From a virus: 64,000 bases of DNA. Shown piece after piece: positions 7,440 to 15,303 of the stretch; the first letter of the stretch is position 1; every line of letters begins with the position of its first letter. The position numbers and the translations under genes were made by a program. The DNA lies in the IMG/VR virus record IMGVR_UViG_3300022592_000001, positions 1 to 64,000 of that record. One strand, written 5' to 3'. The notes under the pieces are model-generated. The model made no database searches, was not told the DNA's origin, and saw nothing but the letters and a program-made list of their open reading frames with translations.

Positions 7440-8441
7440 TTAAACAATTTTAACTTGTGTTGCGGTAGTTATATTCTCAGCTGTCTGCGACACTGGAAAT
7501 GCTATCCCTTGGACTCCGCTCACGCCTTGCTGTGCGCTAGCTACTACATTGTTTAGCAAACCTGTTTGTACCGGAGAACCTAACGATTGTGTATTTTGAT
7601 AGCCGTTAATAGTTGTTGCTATATTATTTAAAAATTCAGAAGCGTTATTCATAACACCTGTTGTAGAATTTACACTTGCAACAACTGCACCCGGATCACT
7701 AATACCTTGTAATGGACTAGGAGTTTGATCGTAGTGTGCAGGATCAAATAACCATTCTCCTGCATTAGAGTCAACAACGCTTCCTGTATTATATATTACC
7801 GATTCATAAGCAATCTGTGCAGTATTATCATGTACAGTATTTTGTGCATAGTCAACTTTGTTGTGATTCCAACTTGTAATAATTGGATTAACTAGTTCGT
7901 AACTTACAAACTCATGACGTGCCGCGTGAAATATTTTTATAGAATCAAAAAATGGTTCTGTACTGCCGTTGTCTAAGCCATATGTATCTTGAATGTAGCT
8001 AAAGTTTTTCATTGCAGTTCTGTTATAAGCACCTGCATCTTCAGCAGAACTAGAATCAGCATAGTAGTAATTAAAATAGTTTTTCCATAACATATTAATA
8101 AGACCCATGTTATCGTCATGAAATGTCATTGTTATGGGCTGATACTTAATACCAGTTTGGATATTTTTCTTACGATTGTACTGATTTAATGTTTCTGTGC
8201 TAACTTGATAGTTTGGTAAATCTGCACTTTTTACTAGCATGCCTATTTCATAACCATACTTAATAGCAAGATCAATGTTTAACAATGCAGCTTTGTTTAA
8301 TTTAAACACAACTCCAAACAGGAATTTGTGTTTAGGTGCAAGTCTGAACTGATCGTCTGTAAACAGTCGCGCAGCATGTTGCCAGTCGCGTAATGTTACG
8401 TTACTAGTTTCGTTTAAAAATCGGTTAGGTGTGAATGCCAT
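7440..8441 (-). CDS. Tail-tube-like protein, possibly tube initiator (gp54/gp48 type)
   Basis: This 333-residue protein begins MAFTPNRFLNE and carries a tube-type core: HKFLFGVVFKLN, YEIGMLVKSADLPNYQVSTE and GIKYQPITMTFHDDNMGLIN. The pattern of a ligand-free beta-barrel with a paired SADLP segment is typical of gp19/gp54-type tube and tube-initiator proteins in aquatic T4-like phages. Residues 240-333 are Ser/Thr/Val/Gln-rich and probably flexible. It lies immediately downstream of gp19 and is separated from it by a terminator and a late-like octamer, so it can be expressed independently. It could be a tube initiator, baseplate tube cap or second tube protein; which one cannot be settled from sequence alone. 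Confidence 0.7.
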   Translation of the reverse strand: MAFTPNRFLNETSNVTLRDWQHAARLFTDDQFRLAPKHKFLFGVVFKLNKAALLNIDLAIKYGYEIGMLVKSADLPNYQVSTETLNQYNRKKNIQTGIKYQPITMTFHDDNMGLINMLWKNYFNYYYADSSSAEDAGAYNRTAMKNFSYIQDTYGLDNGSTEPFFDSIKIFHAARHEFVSYELVNPIITSWNHNKVDYAQNTVHDNTAQIAYESVIYNTGSVVDSNAGEWLFDPAHYDQTPSPLQGISDPGAVVASVNSTTGVMNNASEFLNNIATTINGYQNTQSLGSPVQTGLLNNVVASAQQGVSGVQGIAFPVSQTAENITTATQVKIV

Positions 8442-8446
8442 AATAA

Positions 8447-8454
8447 TATTTATT
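8447..8454 (-). promoter_or_regulatory. Late-promoter-like octamer AATAAATA upstream of the tube-like gene
   Basis: It matches the T4 late consensus at 7 of 8 positions, lies five bases before the ATG at 8441, and is downstream of the gp19 terminator. There is no Shine-Dalgarno sequence. A separate 7-bp hairpin, ATAAACT/AGTTTAT, occupies 8461-8478. Confidence 0.5.
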
Positions 8455-8486
8455 CGAAAGATAAACTACGCAGTTTATAGCAAACC

Positions 8487-8516
8487 ATAAAAAAGCCCAC
8501 CTAAGTGGGCATTTCT
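8487..8516 (-). terminator. Terminator after gp19
   Basis: On the minus strand GCCCAC-TTAG-GTGGGC is followed immediately by six T. It lies just past the gp19 stop codon and isolates sheath/tube transcription from the next gene. Confidence 0.85.
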
Positions 8517-8518
8517 TA

Positions 8519-9145
8519 TTAAGCTCTGTTTCCAGAACCAGTAGCTGCTGTACCTTTTGTAAACACAGTTGGAGCTGCCGCACCGCCTGATGTTTGTAAA
8601 CAGTTATCTGGTTGAATTGTTAAGTCGATTGTCAATGTTTCTTGACCACCGTAACTTAATGTGTTGTAGTTAGCTTGTGTAATGTAGCAACCGTAACATT
8701 CCCAAGTTTCTAAAACTTGTGGAGTGTTTGCACCGTTACCACCATCTAACATTTCAACACGCATTAAGAACTTGTAGTCGCCGCCTGACGCTGCTGAACT
8801 TTGTTCAAAGAAGTCAAACTGTTTCTGCATTTGCTCGCCAACTAACTTAGCAACTTGACCTGTTACGTCATCACGTAACTTGATAGTCATTGTTTGCCAT
8901 GTTGGTTTACCAGCATAGTGAATTGTTGAGTTGTAAACTTCAATCTTTTGATCAGCAAACTGAACGTTAGGACGAGCAGCTTCTTGGACTTGTTTAGTCA
9001 ATTCTGTTGTCGGTGTTGATACACCAAAGTTTTCAAACATCACTCTAAAGCGATATTTTAGCTTTGGCATCAACATACCTTGTGAGCTAGCGGATTGATC
9101 GCTAGCTAAAGGTACTGTAAATTTTGATAAACTTGAAATAGCCAT
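8519..9145 (-). CDS. gp19: Tail tube protein gp19
   Basis: This 208-residue protein has the gp19 pattern: PKLKYRFRVMFENFG near the start, ELTKQVQEAARPNVQFADQK, an IEVYNSTIHYAGKPTWQ strand pair, and QKQFDFFEQSSAASGGDYKF followed by LETWECYGCYI. gp19 hexamers stack to form the rigid tube inside the contractile sheath. It lies 17 bases downstream of gp18, with GGAG upstream of the start, so sheath and tube are expressed together as in T4. The length is slightly above the T4 protein (163 residues), mainly through a Gly/Ala/Thr-rich C-terminal tail of about 25 residues. Confidence 0.93.
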   Translation of the reverse strand: MAISSLSKFTVPLASDQSASSQGMLMPKLKYRFRVMFENFGVSTPTTELTKQVQEAARPNVQFADQKIEVYNSTIHYAGKPTWQTMTIKLRDDVTGQVAKLVGEQMQKQFDFFEQSSAASGGDYKFLMRVEMLDGGNGANTPQVLETWECYGCYITQANYNTLSYGGQETLTIDLTIQPDNCLQTSGGAAAPTVFTKGTAATGSGNRA

Positions 9146-9162
9146 TTATTATGCTCCGTTAA

Positions 9163-12100
9163 TTATGCGCCACCTAGAGCTTTAATTTCGCCAGTGTTCT
9201 TTAAGCGTAATGGAATGTAAATAAATTCCACTGCCTTAACTGGTTCAATCGCTACATCTAGATATAGTTCACTACGATCAATTCTTGAAGGTGTGTTGTT
9301 ACTTGTATCGCAAACTACGATATAGTCATACAGAGCACGTTGTCCTACTAATTCTAACAATAGGCTTTCTGCTGCACCCTTAATTTCGTCACGTGTAATC
9401 TTGTCGTTTGGTTCAAACACATATGGTTTAGCCAATTGTGCAAATTGACGACGTAGGTAAATTACTAAACGTGCTACGTTGATACGATCCAATGCACTAG
9501 CATTCTTAGCACGAGTGTATTGTCCATAGTTGACAAGTCCTGTGCCTGTAATGAATGTTAATGGGTTAACTTTAATGCTTGCTAATGTGTCACGTTGTCC
9601 AGTGTTCAATGCAACTGACTGGAATTCTCCGCTTTGTGGATCAACATAACCAACTGCTGTTGCGTTAGTAATACCACCACGACGTGTTCCTGCTGGTGCA
9701 AACCATGGATAGCTAACTTGGTCGTTCAATGCAATTGTGCGTAACATCATGTGGCTTGGAGGAACAACTACGTTATTACCGATGTTGTCGCTTGTGTAAC
9801 CCCATGGATAGAACACACCTAAGTATTCGTCGAAGCTTACTAAACCTTCGTCGTTGTCTTCTAATGCGCCATTTACGTTATTACCCCAGTTGCTTAGTGT
9901 TGTAGCATCTGCTTTTAATCTAGCTGGAACATCACCTACAACGAACGCTGAAATACCGCGATCGTAGTTTAGTGCAACCATTTCGCCAATTAATTCTGGA
10001 TAACCAGGAGTTGCAATTAAGTTGAAAATACGTGATTCTTCGTCACGGATCTGTTGGTTACTGTTAACTAATGCTTGTAATGCTTGGATAACAACTTTAC
10101 GCTGTGCTTTACGTCCGAATGTACCTGCACCGTTTTCTTGGTTAGCAGCTTCACTAATCCAACGGTTTGGATAGTAATCAGTCATTTGTTCATTGCTGTG
10201 ACGTAAGTTACGTTGTGTTGTATCAATATAGTTTACAACAAATTTCTTAACGTTAAAGCCCGAACGACGTAAGTTCCATAGCAACATACCTTTTGGATAT
10301 AGTGCAGGATCTGGTGCATCTGGATCTAAGAAGTTACTTGATAACAAGTCTACAATTGCGCTTGGTGTATTTGTTAAACCGTTTTTATTCCAACGTGCGT
10401 CATGGAATAAAATACCGTTTTCTGTTGTTTGATCTGCATCGTCAACAACTACCCATTTCTTAGTAAGACTATTGTATCTTGCAACCTTTGGATAGTTTTC
10501 TAAATCGCTAGTGTCGATCCATAAATCGCCGTTAGCTAATCTAGTACCATCGCTTTGTGTTGTTGGCTGTGTAGCACTAACAATTGGACCCATTGGATCT
10601 GTGTCTGGCTCGCCATTGATACCAGCATGATTAATTGTTTTAGCAGTTGCATCTAAGTAACCAACCCATGTTGTACCGTTGTGGATTAAGATATCCACTT
10701 CGTCAACAATGCTGCTGTACCATAACTGTCCGTCTACTGGATCAGTTGTGGGTGCATCTGTACTTGCTGTTGCAAACCCAACGTTATTACCGTTACTATC
10801 TTGAACATATGATGTCCATAGACTTGCTACATACATTCCGTCAGATCCATCACTTGCTGCATCTGCTTGGAAGTTAGTAACTGCTGTCGAAGGACCGGCG
10901 TTAGGATTGCCAAATAGTCTTGTTAACGGAGTGCCAGTGTCATCTTCAAACTTAATATCACCGCCTGCTGCGTGTGTAATAACAATTTGATTCAATGAAG
11001 TAACTGTTGCTGCAACATTTGAACCAACTGGTAATGCTGCATTAATTGCAGCTACTAACGTTGATGCATCATGTGCATTACCTGTTCCGGCAATTGCAAC
11101 TGTTGCTGCTGAAGTATAACCTGCTGTTCCAACTAGTGATTCACTAATTGTAAAGCTGTATGATCCGCTTGGGAAAGTTGATGCTGTAACTACACTGGAT
11201 GTAATTGATGTTGCGCCTGATGCGCTACGTGCATAAATCTTAAATGAACCGTCTAGTGGACTACCTTCGTCGTCATTGTATTTTACAAATAAACGTCCAA
11301 CTGCTAAGTTAATGCCGCCACCAGTTGTATCTAATGCTGCAAGAGCTTCTGCATTTGTACTGTATAGTGACACAGGTTGTTCTGTCCATGCGCCTGTAGC
11401 ACTGCTGTATTTCTTGATGATCCAATCAGCACCTAAGTTAGGTGTTGTTGTTTTAATCCATACTGCACCAGTTGCTACACCGTTTGCTGTACCTGAATTC
11501 TCAGCTAACTTAAATGTTGGAATTGATGTATGCTTAGAAATTGCTAGTGCTGGTGGTAAGTATTCGTGTGTTGATAAGCCGAATGTTGTAGCAAGATTGC
11601 CGCCAACTGTTACGTTTACACCAGTTGAGTAAATTTCTAGTAAACCGTTTGGTGCACCTGCTGTAATTCCTAATCCAGCAATAGTGCTGTTAGCATTAAT
11701 TGCTGCTACAACTTCACTAATACCCCAACCTACGCTAGCAGTAATAGTGTGTGTTGGTCCTGAACCATTGATTGTCAATGTATCGCCGTTAGCAATGTTT
11801 GGGCTTGCAACTGAACTCTTAACTGTTGGCCAACTTTCTACCCAGTCACTTGTTCCAACTTCTACCCATAAGCCGGCAGCGGTATGTGTAGCTGCTTTCT
11901 TGTACCATAACTTAATTAGTGTAGTAGTTGCAACAATTGCGTAATCGCCAATTGACCCAACGCTAGCAATAGGTGCACCAGTAGTAATCAATGTTGAATC
12001 TGTAATAACTAAAGGAACTTTGTTTGTAAATGTTTGTCCGCCAGTAACTGTTGCGCTAGCAGCGTTCCATTCGAAAATACCGAACTTAGTATTTGCTGTA

Positions 12101-12516
12101 TCAAACCAGAAAGAACCATCAGGTGCTGGGCCTGCAGGAGCTTCTGCTAATGCGTCTAACTGAGCTAAGTCAATATCTGCGCGAACGACATAAGCACGAT
12201 TGCTTACGCCTAAGAAACTGTAAGCTGCTTGCAAACCGTATTCATTCTGTTCACCAGCATGAATTGGATTGTTGTTAGCATCAGTTTTAAATACCGGTGT
12301 ACCAAAAGTATCTGATAGGTCTTTTTGACTTGTTAGCAAGTAAACTTGACCAGCATTTGCTTTTAGTGTACCTGGTGCAGTGCCAGTGCCTGCGCCATTT
12401 TGTTTGCTCTCTTCAGAGGCAACTACGATTAAAGGAACTGTACCTGGGGCAGCGGGTGTGTAGAAACTTTCGTCAATTACGCTAACGCTTACGCCTGGTG
12501 AACTTAGTTGGGCCAT
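9163..12516 (-). CDS. gp18: Contractile tail sheath gp18 with a very large insertion
   Basis: At 1117 residues this is far larger than T4 gp18 (659). The N-terminus (SPGVSVSVIDESFY, then VPLIVVASEESKQNGAG) and the C-terminal third, with MLLWNLRRSGFNVKKFVVNY, the NQQIRDEESRIFNLIATPG region, ITGTGLVNYGQYTRA and the final AIEPVKAVEFIYIPLRLKNTG, are the conserved sheath domains that form the contractile lattice. Between about residues 125 and 690 lies an insertion with several units resembling [DN]G-x-[LF]-W-[FIY] followed by a short aromatic hairpin, plus two Ser/Thr/Ala-rich beta-sandwich-like blocks. The insertion would sit on the sheath surface, as the variable domains of T4 gp18 do. The start follows GGAGATC, and a late-like octamer lies upstream. 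Confidence 0.95.
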   Translation of the reverse strand: MAQLSSPGVSVSVIDESFYTPAAPGTVPLIVVASEESKQNGAGTGTAPGTLKANAGQVYLLTSQKDLSDTFGTPVFKTDANNNPIHAGEQNEYGLQAAYSFLGVSNRAYVVRADIDLAQLDALAEAPAGPAPDGSFWFDTANTKFGIFEWNAASATVTGGQTFTNKVPLVITDSTLITTGAPIASVGSIGDYAIVATTTLIKLWYKKAATHTAAGLWVEVGTSDWVESWPTVKSSVASPNIANGDTLTINGSGPTHTITASVGWGISEVVAAINANSTIAGLGITAGAPNGLLEIYSTGVNVTVGGNLATTFGLSTHEYLPPALAISKHTSIPTFKLAENSGTANGVATGAVWIKTTTPNLGADWIIKKYSSATGAWTEQPVSLYSTNAEALAALDTTGGGINLAVGRLFVKYNDDEGSPLDGSFKIYARSASGATSITSSVVTASTFPSGSYSFTISESLVGTAGYTSAATVAIAGTGNAHDASTLVAAINAALPVGSNVAATVTSLNQIVITHAAGGDIKFEDDTGTPLTRLFGNPNAGPSTAVTNFQADAASDGSDGMYVASLWTSYVQDSNGNNVGFATASTDAPTTDPVDGQLWYSSIVDEVDILIHNGTTWVGYLDATAKTINHAGINGEPDTDPMGPIVSATQPTTQSDGTRLANGDLWIDTSDLENYPKVARYNSLTKKWVVVDDADQTTENGILFHDARWNKNGLTNTPSAIVDLLSSNFLDPDAPDPALYPKGMLLWNLRRSGFNVKKFVVNYIDTTQRNLRHSNEQMTDYYPNRWISEAANQENGAGTFGRKAQRKVVIQALQALVNSNQQIRDEESRIFNLIATPGYPELIGEMVALNYDRGISAFVVGDVPARLKADATTLSNWGNNVNGALEDNDEGLVSFDEYLGVFYPWGYTSDNIGNNVVVPPSHMMLRTIALNDQVSYPWFAPAGTRRGGITNATAVGYVDPQSGEFQSVALNTGQRDTLASIKVNPLTFITGTGLVNYGQYTRAKNASALDRINVARLVIYLRRQFAQLAKPYVFEPNDKITRDEIKGAAESLLLELVGQRALYDYIVVCDTSNNTPSRIDRSELYLDVAIEPVKAVEFIYIPLRLKNTGEIKALGGA

Positions 12517-12549
12517 TGTATGATCTCCATGAATAACATATTCTAAATG

Positions 12550-12557
12550 TATTTAGT
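12550..12557 (-). promoter_or_regulatory. Late-promoter-like motif ACTAAATA upstream of gp18
   Basis: It matches the T4 late consensus at 6 of 8 positions and lies 33 bases before the gp18 ATG, leaving a leader that contains the GGAGATC ribosome binding site. The same CTAAATA core recurs upstream of fibre genes at 26768, 29150 and 57666. Confidence 0.5.
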
Positions 12558-12621
12558 GCATTTTGAAATTTTGAGCGAGTTATAGTACCTGAAAAAGGCC
12601 GTAAAAAGGCTTAAATAAAAT

Positions 12622-12948
12622 ATGAGACCATTATGTTCATGTGGAAGACACCCAGTAGCCATTAATTATTACAAAAATAGCAAGGCATTCTATAGGAGAC
12701 AATGTGGGTTTTGTGCTAGAGGTGTCAAAAACCCTCGGTGGCACCTTGCTGGATATAAAAAGAAAAACACCTGCGATAAGTGCGGTTTTAAAAGCCCTTA
12801 TCTAGAGGTGTTCGACGTGTTTCATGTAGACGGCGATTTAAACAATTGCCGTCATACAAATCTTAAGACAGTGTGTTCAAATTGTCAGCGGCTGCTTCAT
12901 CGAGAGGGTGTGAAGTGGAAACAGGGCGGTTTAACACCAGATCTTTAA
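12622..12948 (+). CDS. Small HNH-type zinc-binding protein (putative endonuclease)
   Basis: This 108-residue protein contains two cysteine groups (C5/C7 with C28/C31, and C51/C54 with C85/C88) and an HNH-like core: FHVDGD at residues 67-72 with His68 and Asp70, Asn80 in HTNLKTVCSNC, and His93. The layout, CxxC followed by beta-hairpin then NLxTxCxNC, is that of small phage HNH endonucleases, which can be homing or packaging-associated nucleases. It is the only rightward gene in this leftward block, and its last 86 bases overlap the 3' end of the dNMP kinase gene. A TTAAATA motif lies four bases before the ATG and no Shine-Dalgarno sequence is evident. Activity is inferred. Confidence 0.7.
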   Translation: MRPLCSCGRHPVAINYYKNSKAFYRRQCGFCARGVKNPRWHLAGYKKKNTCDKCGFKSPYLEVFDVFHVDGDLNNCRHTNLKTVCSNCQRLLHREGVKWKQGGLTPDL

Positions 12949-13558
12949 CCTTACCCATAAGCTCATCTATAGTACCATCGTTTGTTAGTATTGCATCAAA
13001 CTTAGTCCCTACCCAAGCAGTTTCACTAGCATGAATATTTAGCTTTGACATCCTGCCACTTGCTAGTGCCCAATTTAGGCATTTAGGGCCAGCATTAACA
13101 TCAGCAGCATCACGGTACCATTCTGGCTCAGGGCCGCGTTTTACACGAATAACAATACCGCCAGCTTCTTTAATTGATTTAATTTCGTTAGGGAAACGAC
13201 AGTCGCTAATAACAATATCGTCTTTACTATTGCGGAGTTTGTTTTCTAAGGATGCAATCCAAATATCATCGTGGAATGCTTTGCGACATACTTCAGTGCC
13301 CCAGTATTGTAGTACCCAACGAGGAGTTAAGTTAGGCATATTTAGGCGTTCTGCCCACCACGGATCTACTTGTTCTCGCCATTCACGGGCTTGTTTAGTG
13401 CGCCCTTCTAGCATTGTTCTGTCCCAACCAAAGACTTGCGCTACTGCGTCTTTTAAACTGTTGGCAAAACTTTCTCTTCTAAATCCATGGAAATTTGTAA
13501 GGTAATCAGCAATAGTATCTTTGCCAGACCCAATAAAACCGCATACGCCTATAATCAT
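12863..13558 (-). CDS. gp1: Deoxynucleoside monophosphate kinase (gp1 type)
   Basis: This 231-residue protein phosphorylates deoxynucleoside monophosphates for phage DNA synthesis. It shows the P-loop GFIGSGKDT (residues 7-15), then FRRESFANSLKDAVAQVFGWD, the substrate-side segment LTPRWVLQYWGTEVCRK and a Walker-B-like strand DDIVISDCRFPNEI, all typical of T4 gp1-type kinases. The conserved core ends near residue 205 (TNDGTIDELMGKVKDLV). The last 28 residues lie in the part that overlaps the HNH gene on the other strand and look like an unstructured tail. The start at 13558 follows GAGGGG at a spacing of six bases. That ribosome binding site is inside a potential hairpin (see 13564-13610). 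As an early-type gene among late genes it probably has its own promoter. Confidence 0.93.
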   Translation of the reverse strand: MIIGVCGFIGSGKDTIADYLTNFHGFRRESFANSLKDAVAQVFGWDRTMLEGRTKQAREWREQVDPWWAERLNMPNLTPRWVLQYWGTEVCRKAFHDDIWIASLENKLRNSKDDIVISDCRFPNEIKSIKEAGGIVIRVKRGPEPEWYRDAADVNAGPKCLNWALASGRMSKLNIHASETAWVGTKFDAILTNDGTIDELMGKVKDLVLNRPVSTSHPLDEAAADNLNTLS

Positions 13559-13563
13559 AAGAA

Positions 13564-13607
13564 ACCCCTCAATAAGATGTAGTATATATTACAGTCCTAT
13601 GAGGGGT
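13564..13607 (-). promoter_or_regulatory. Hairpin able to sequester the dNMP kinase ribosome binding site
   Basis: On the minus strand ACCCCTCA (13607-13600) is perfectly complementary to TGAGGGGT (13571-13564), which contains the GAGGGG Shine-Dalgarno sequence of the dNMP kinase. The loop is 28 bases. A transcript that includes the upstream arm would fold the Shine-Dalgarno sequence into an 8-bp GC-rich stem. A transcript starting in the loop would leave it free. Confidence 0.65.
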
Positions 13608-13610
13608 CAA
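13581..13610 (-). promoter_or_regulatory. Sigma70-like promoter for dNMP kinase inside the hairpin
   Basis: On the minus strand TTGACC (13610-13605) and TATACT (13586-13581) are separated by 18 bases; each box matches the sigma70 consensus at 5 of 6 positions. The predicted start is near 13574, downstream of the first hairpin arm, leaving a short leader with an exposed GAGGGG. An early host-polymerase promoter fits an early nucleotide-metabolism gene. Confidence 0.55.
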
Positions 13611-13617
13611 ATATTTG

Positions 13618-14442
13618 TTAGCCTTTTTTCTTAATGCCAGCTAGATCTTTAATTCTGCTCAAATCCGGTGTTAAATCAAACTCTGATTGCGACGGTGATG
13701 GAAGTGCAGCATGTGTCGGTGCTGGAAGTGCGTCAGGTGTATGTGACTGCGTAGGATCAGTTTTGTCAGCTGATTTGCGATCCGCATGAGCAGCAAACTT
13801 GTTATATAATGTCTTCAATGCGCCTACGGCTTTGGTAATATTACCCGGAAGTTTAGACGCAGTAACTGCGGTTCTTGCATCACTTGCAACATTAGATACT
13901 GTTTTAGATACTGTATTAGATGCAGTAGGTTTACTTATTTCCCAATCATGTCCCCATTGAGTACTATCAGTAACATTTTTATTAACTAATTCTGATTGAA
14001 ATTTATATACATCTTGAGAAAAGTCTTCGCTATCAAGGTTGTGAGAGTTAATAATATTAAAAATTTTTGATACTTCTAATTCTCGTCCGATTAATTGTTC
14101 AATTTCCGGAATGTCATGATCTTCCATGTATTCTGATACTGCACTTTGCCAAGTGCTATATTTAAATTCTGGAAAATCCTTTATAGCGTTCCACACTGCT
14201 TTTAAATCTTCGCGGGGATGAACATCTGCAATAGTACCAGCATCAACCCACATTTTAACAAAATTTGATGCTGTTTTGAGATTAGTTGTTTGAACCATTT
14301 GAGAGAAAATATTAAGATTTTCCGGAGTAACATGCGAAGCACTAGCAAGTTTTTCAATAGTATTTACGGGTAGAGCTGTTGCGGCAGCGAGACCTGCAAC
14401 ACCTTTTAAAAATCCTCTACGAGTTACTTCGTTGATTTTCAT
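13618..14442 (-). CDS. Phage protein with a twin-arginine (Tat) signal
   Basis: This 274-residue protein begins MKINEVTRRGFLKGVAGLAAATALP. TRRGFLK matches the Tat motif (S/T-RR-x-F-L-K) exactly and is followed by a mildly hydrophobic Ala/Leu stretch, as in genuine Tat signals. Residues 36-170 look helical; residues 170-260 are Ser/Thr/Ala/Pro-rich and probably flexible. The C-terminus is DLSRIKDLAGIKKKG, similar in style to other accessory proteins of aquatic T4-like phages. AGGAGGAG precedes the start. Tat export would place a folded product in the periplasm of a Gram-negative host; alternatively the segment is a virion-targeting or membrane anchor. It sits between gp13 and the dNMP kinase. 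I recognise no catalytic domain. Confidence 0.65.
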   Translation of the reverse strand: MKINEVTRRGFLKGVAGLAAATALPVNTIEKLASASHVTPENLNIFSQMVQTTNLKTASNFVKMWVDAGTIADVHPREDLKAVWNAIKDFPEFKYSTWQSAVSEYMEDHDIPEIEQLIGRELEVSKIFNIINSHNLDSEDFSQDVYKFQSELVNKNVTDSTQWGHDWEISKPTASNTVSKTVSNVASDARTAVTASKLPGNITKAVGALKTLYNKFAAHADRKSADKTDPTQSHTPDALPAPTHAALPSPSQSEFDLTPDLSRIKDLAGIKKKG

Positions 14443-14492
14443 TGCTCTCCTCCTGCTTCTACAATCTCAATGTAATGTCTTATGCTCATAAA

Positions 14493-15260
14493 TTATCCTA
14501 ACACAAATGTGTATGGTACTCCGCCTGGAACCATATCCATAATTTCTTTTTCAAGTTTTTCAATTTCTTCTTTGCCAGCTTGCAATAGTGCAGTACCGTT
14601 AAGAGTAATCGGACTGCCAGGGCCTGCAATACTAGCAAATTTGCTACGTGCTTCGCCTAGTTGTAATTTAGCCACTGCTAAGGTATAATCATATAGCCAC
14701 TGCTTTGCGTATAAGTCGTCTAGCAGCACGTAATCAGGGCGGTAGTTGTATGTACGTAACAGTATCTGTTCGCCTGCTGCAAAGGGTCTTTGCAGTATTG
14801 TAAGAGTATGGTTTTGCTGCTTCCACTTGTATTCAATATAGCTACCAAACATACGTCCTACTAATTTTTGGTATCCAGCAAACATTTCGTATGTTGCTAG
14901 TCCGCCCATCATAGTTCCGCTTAACAAATAGGTGTTTGTATATGCTAAGTTAAATGGCTCAAAAAGGGTACCGCCTGCACCTAACCCACTTCTACTTCCA
15001 ATTGCTCTTCTAAACACTTCTCTCACTTCGATCACTTCGTCGGGCAAGCGGTACTCGTTTTGATCCTGGATTAGTTCCAGGAACATATAACTTTCTTCAA
15101 CGGAATTTGAGCTGCGTTGACGGAATTTGTTAATTGCGCGATTTAGGGCAATTTCTAGGTGTTTTGGATCAAGCTCTACTTCGACCATGCCATCGCCTAG
15201 CATAGTGCGTACATAATCAAATACCTTATTGCGCTCTGTTGTTGAATTAAGTTCTGACAT
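14493..15260 (-). CDS. gp13: Neck protein gp13
   Basis: This 255-residue protein has the gp13 pattern of aquatic T4-like phages: an N-terminal helical segment ending ALNRAINKFRQRSSNSVEES, the strand ELIQDQNEYRLPDEVIEVREV, a central region on tyrosine and glycine (YEMFAGYQKLVGRMFGS), and a C-terminal part LYDYTLAVAKLQLGEARSKF then KEEIEKLEKEIMDMVPGG. gp13 seals the filled head with gp14 and provides the tail-attachment surface. GGAGA precedes the ATG, and a late-like octamer lies 17 bases upstream, back to back with the one for the neighbouring rightward gene. It is the first gene of the leftward morphogenesis block. Confidence 0.85.
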   Translation of the reverse strand: MSELNSTTERNKVFDYVRTMLGDGMVEVELDPKHLEIALNRAINKFRQRSSNSVEESYMFLELIQDQNEYRLPDEVIEVREVFRRAIGSRSGLGAGGTLFEPFNLAYTNTYLLSGTMMGGLATYEMFAGYQKLVGRMFGSYIEYKWKQQNHTLTILQRPFAAGEQILLRTYNYRPDYVLLDDLYAKQWLYDYTLAVAKLQLGEARSKFASIAGPGSPITLNGTALLQAGKEEIEKLEKEIMDMVPGGVPYTFVLG

Positions 15261-15276
15261 TTTTAGTCTCCATACA

Positions 15277-15284
15277 TATTTATG
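15277..15284 (-). promoter_or_regulatory. Late-promoter-like octamer CATAAATA for gp13
   Basis: It matches the T4 late consensus at 7 of 8 positions. It lies 16 bases before the gp13 ATG with GGAGA between them. It is the mirror image of GATAAATA at 15289-15296, four bases away. Confidence 0.6.
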
Positions 15285-15288
15285 CGGC

Positions 15289-15296
15289 GATAAATA
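15289..15296 (+). promoter_or_regulatory. Late-promoter-like octamer GATAAATA for the 15304 gene
   Basis: It matches the T4 late consensus at 7 of 8 positions and lies seven bases before the ATG at 15304, with no Shine-Dalgarno sequence between. If T4 late spacing holds, the mRNA would begin almost at the start codon. Confidence 0.6.
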
Positions 15297-15303
15297 TACT
15301 ACT

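Noticed and set aside
15229-15303. Longer start (ATG 15229) for the gp14-position protein
   Set aside because: It would overlap gp13 on the other strand and contain both late octamers; MPRLSLYKPEKG at 15304 is a natural start.
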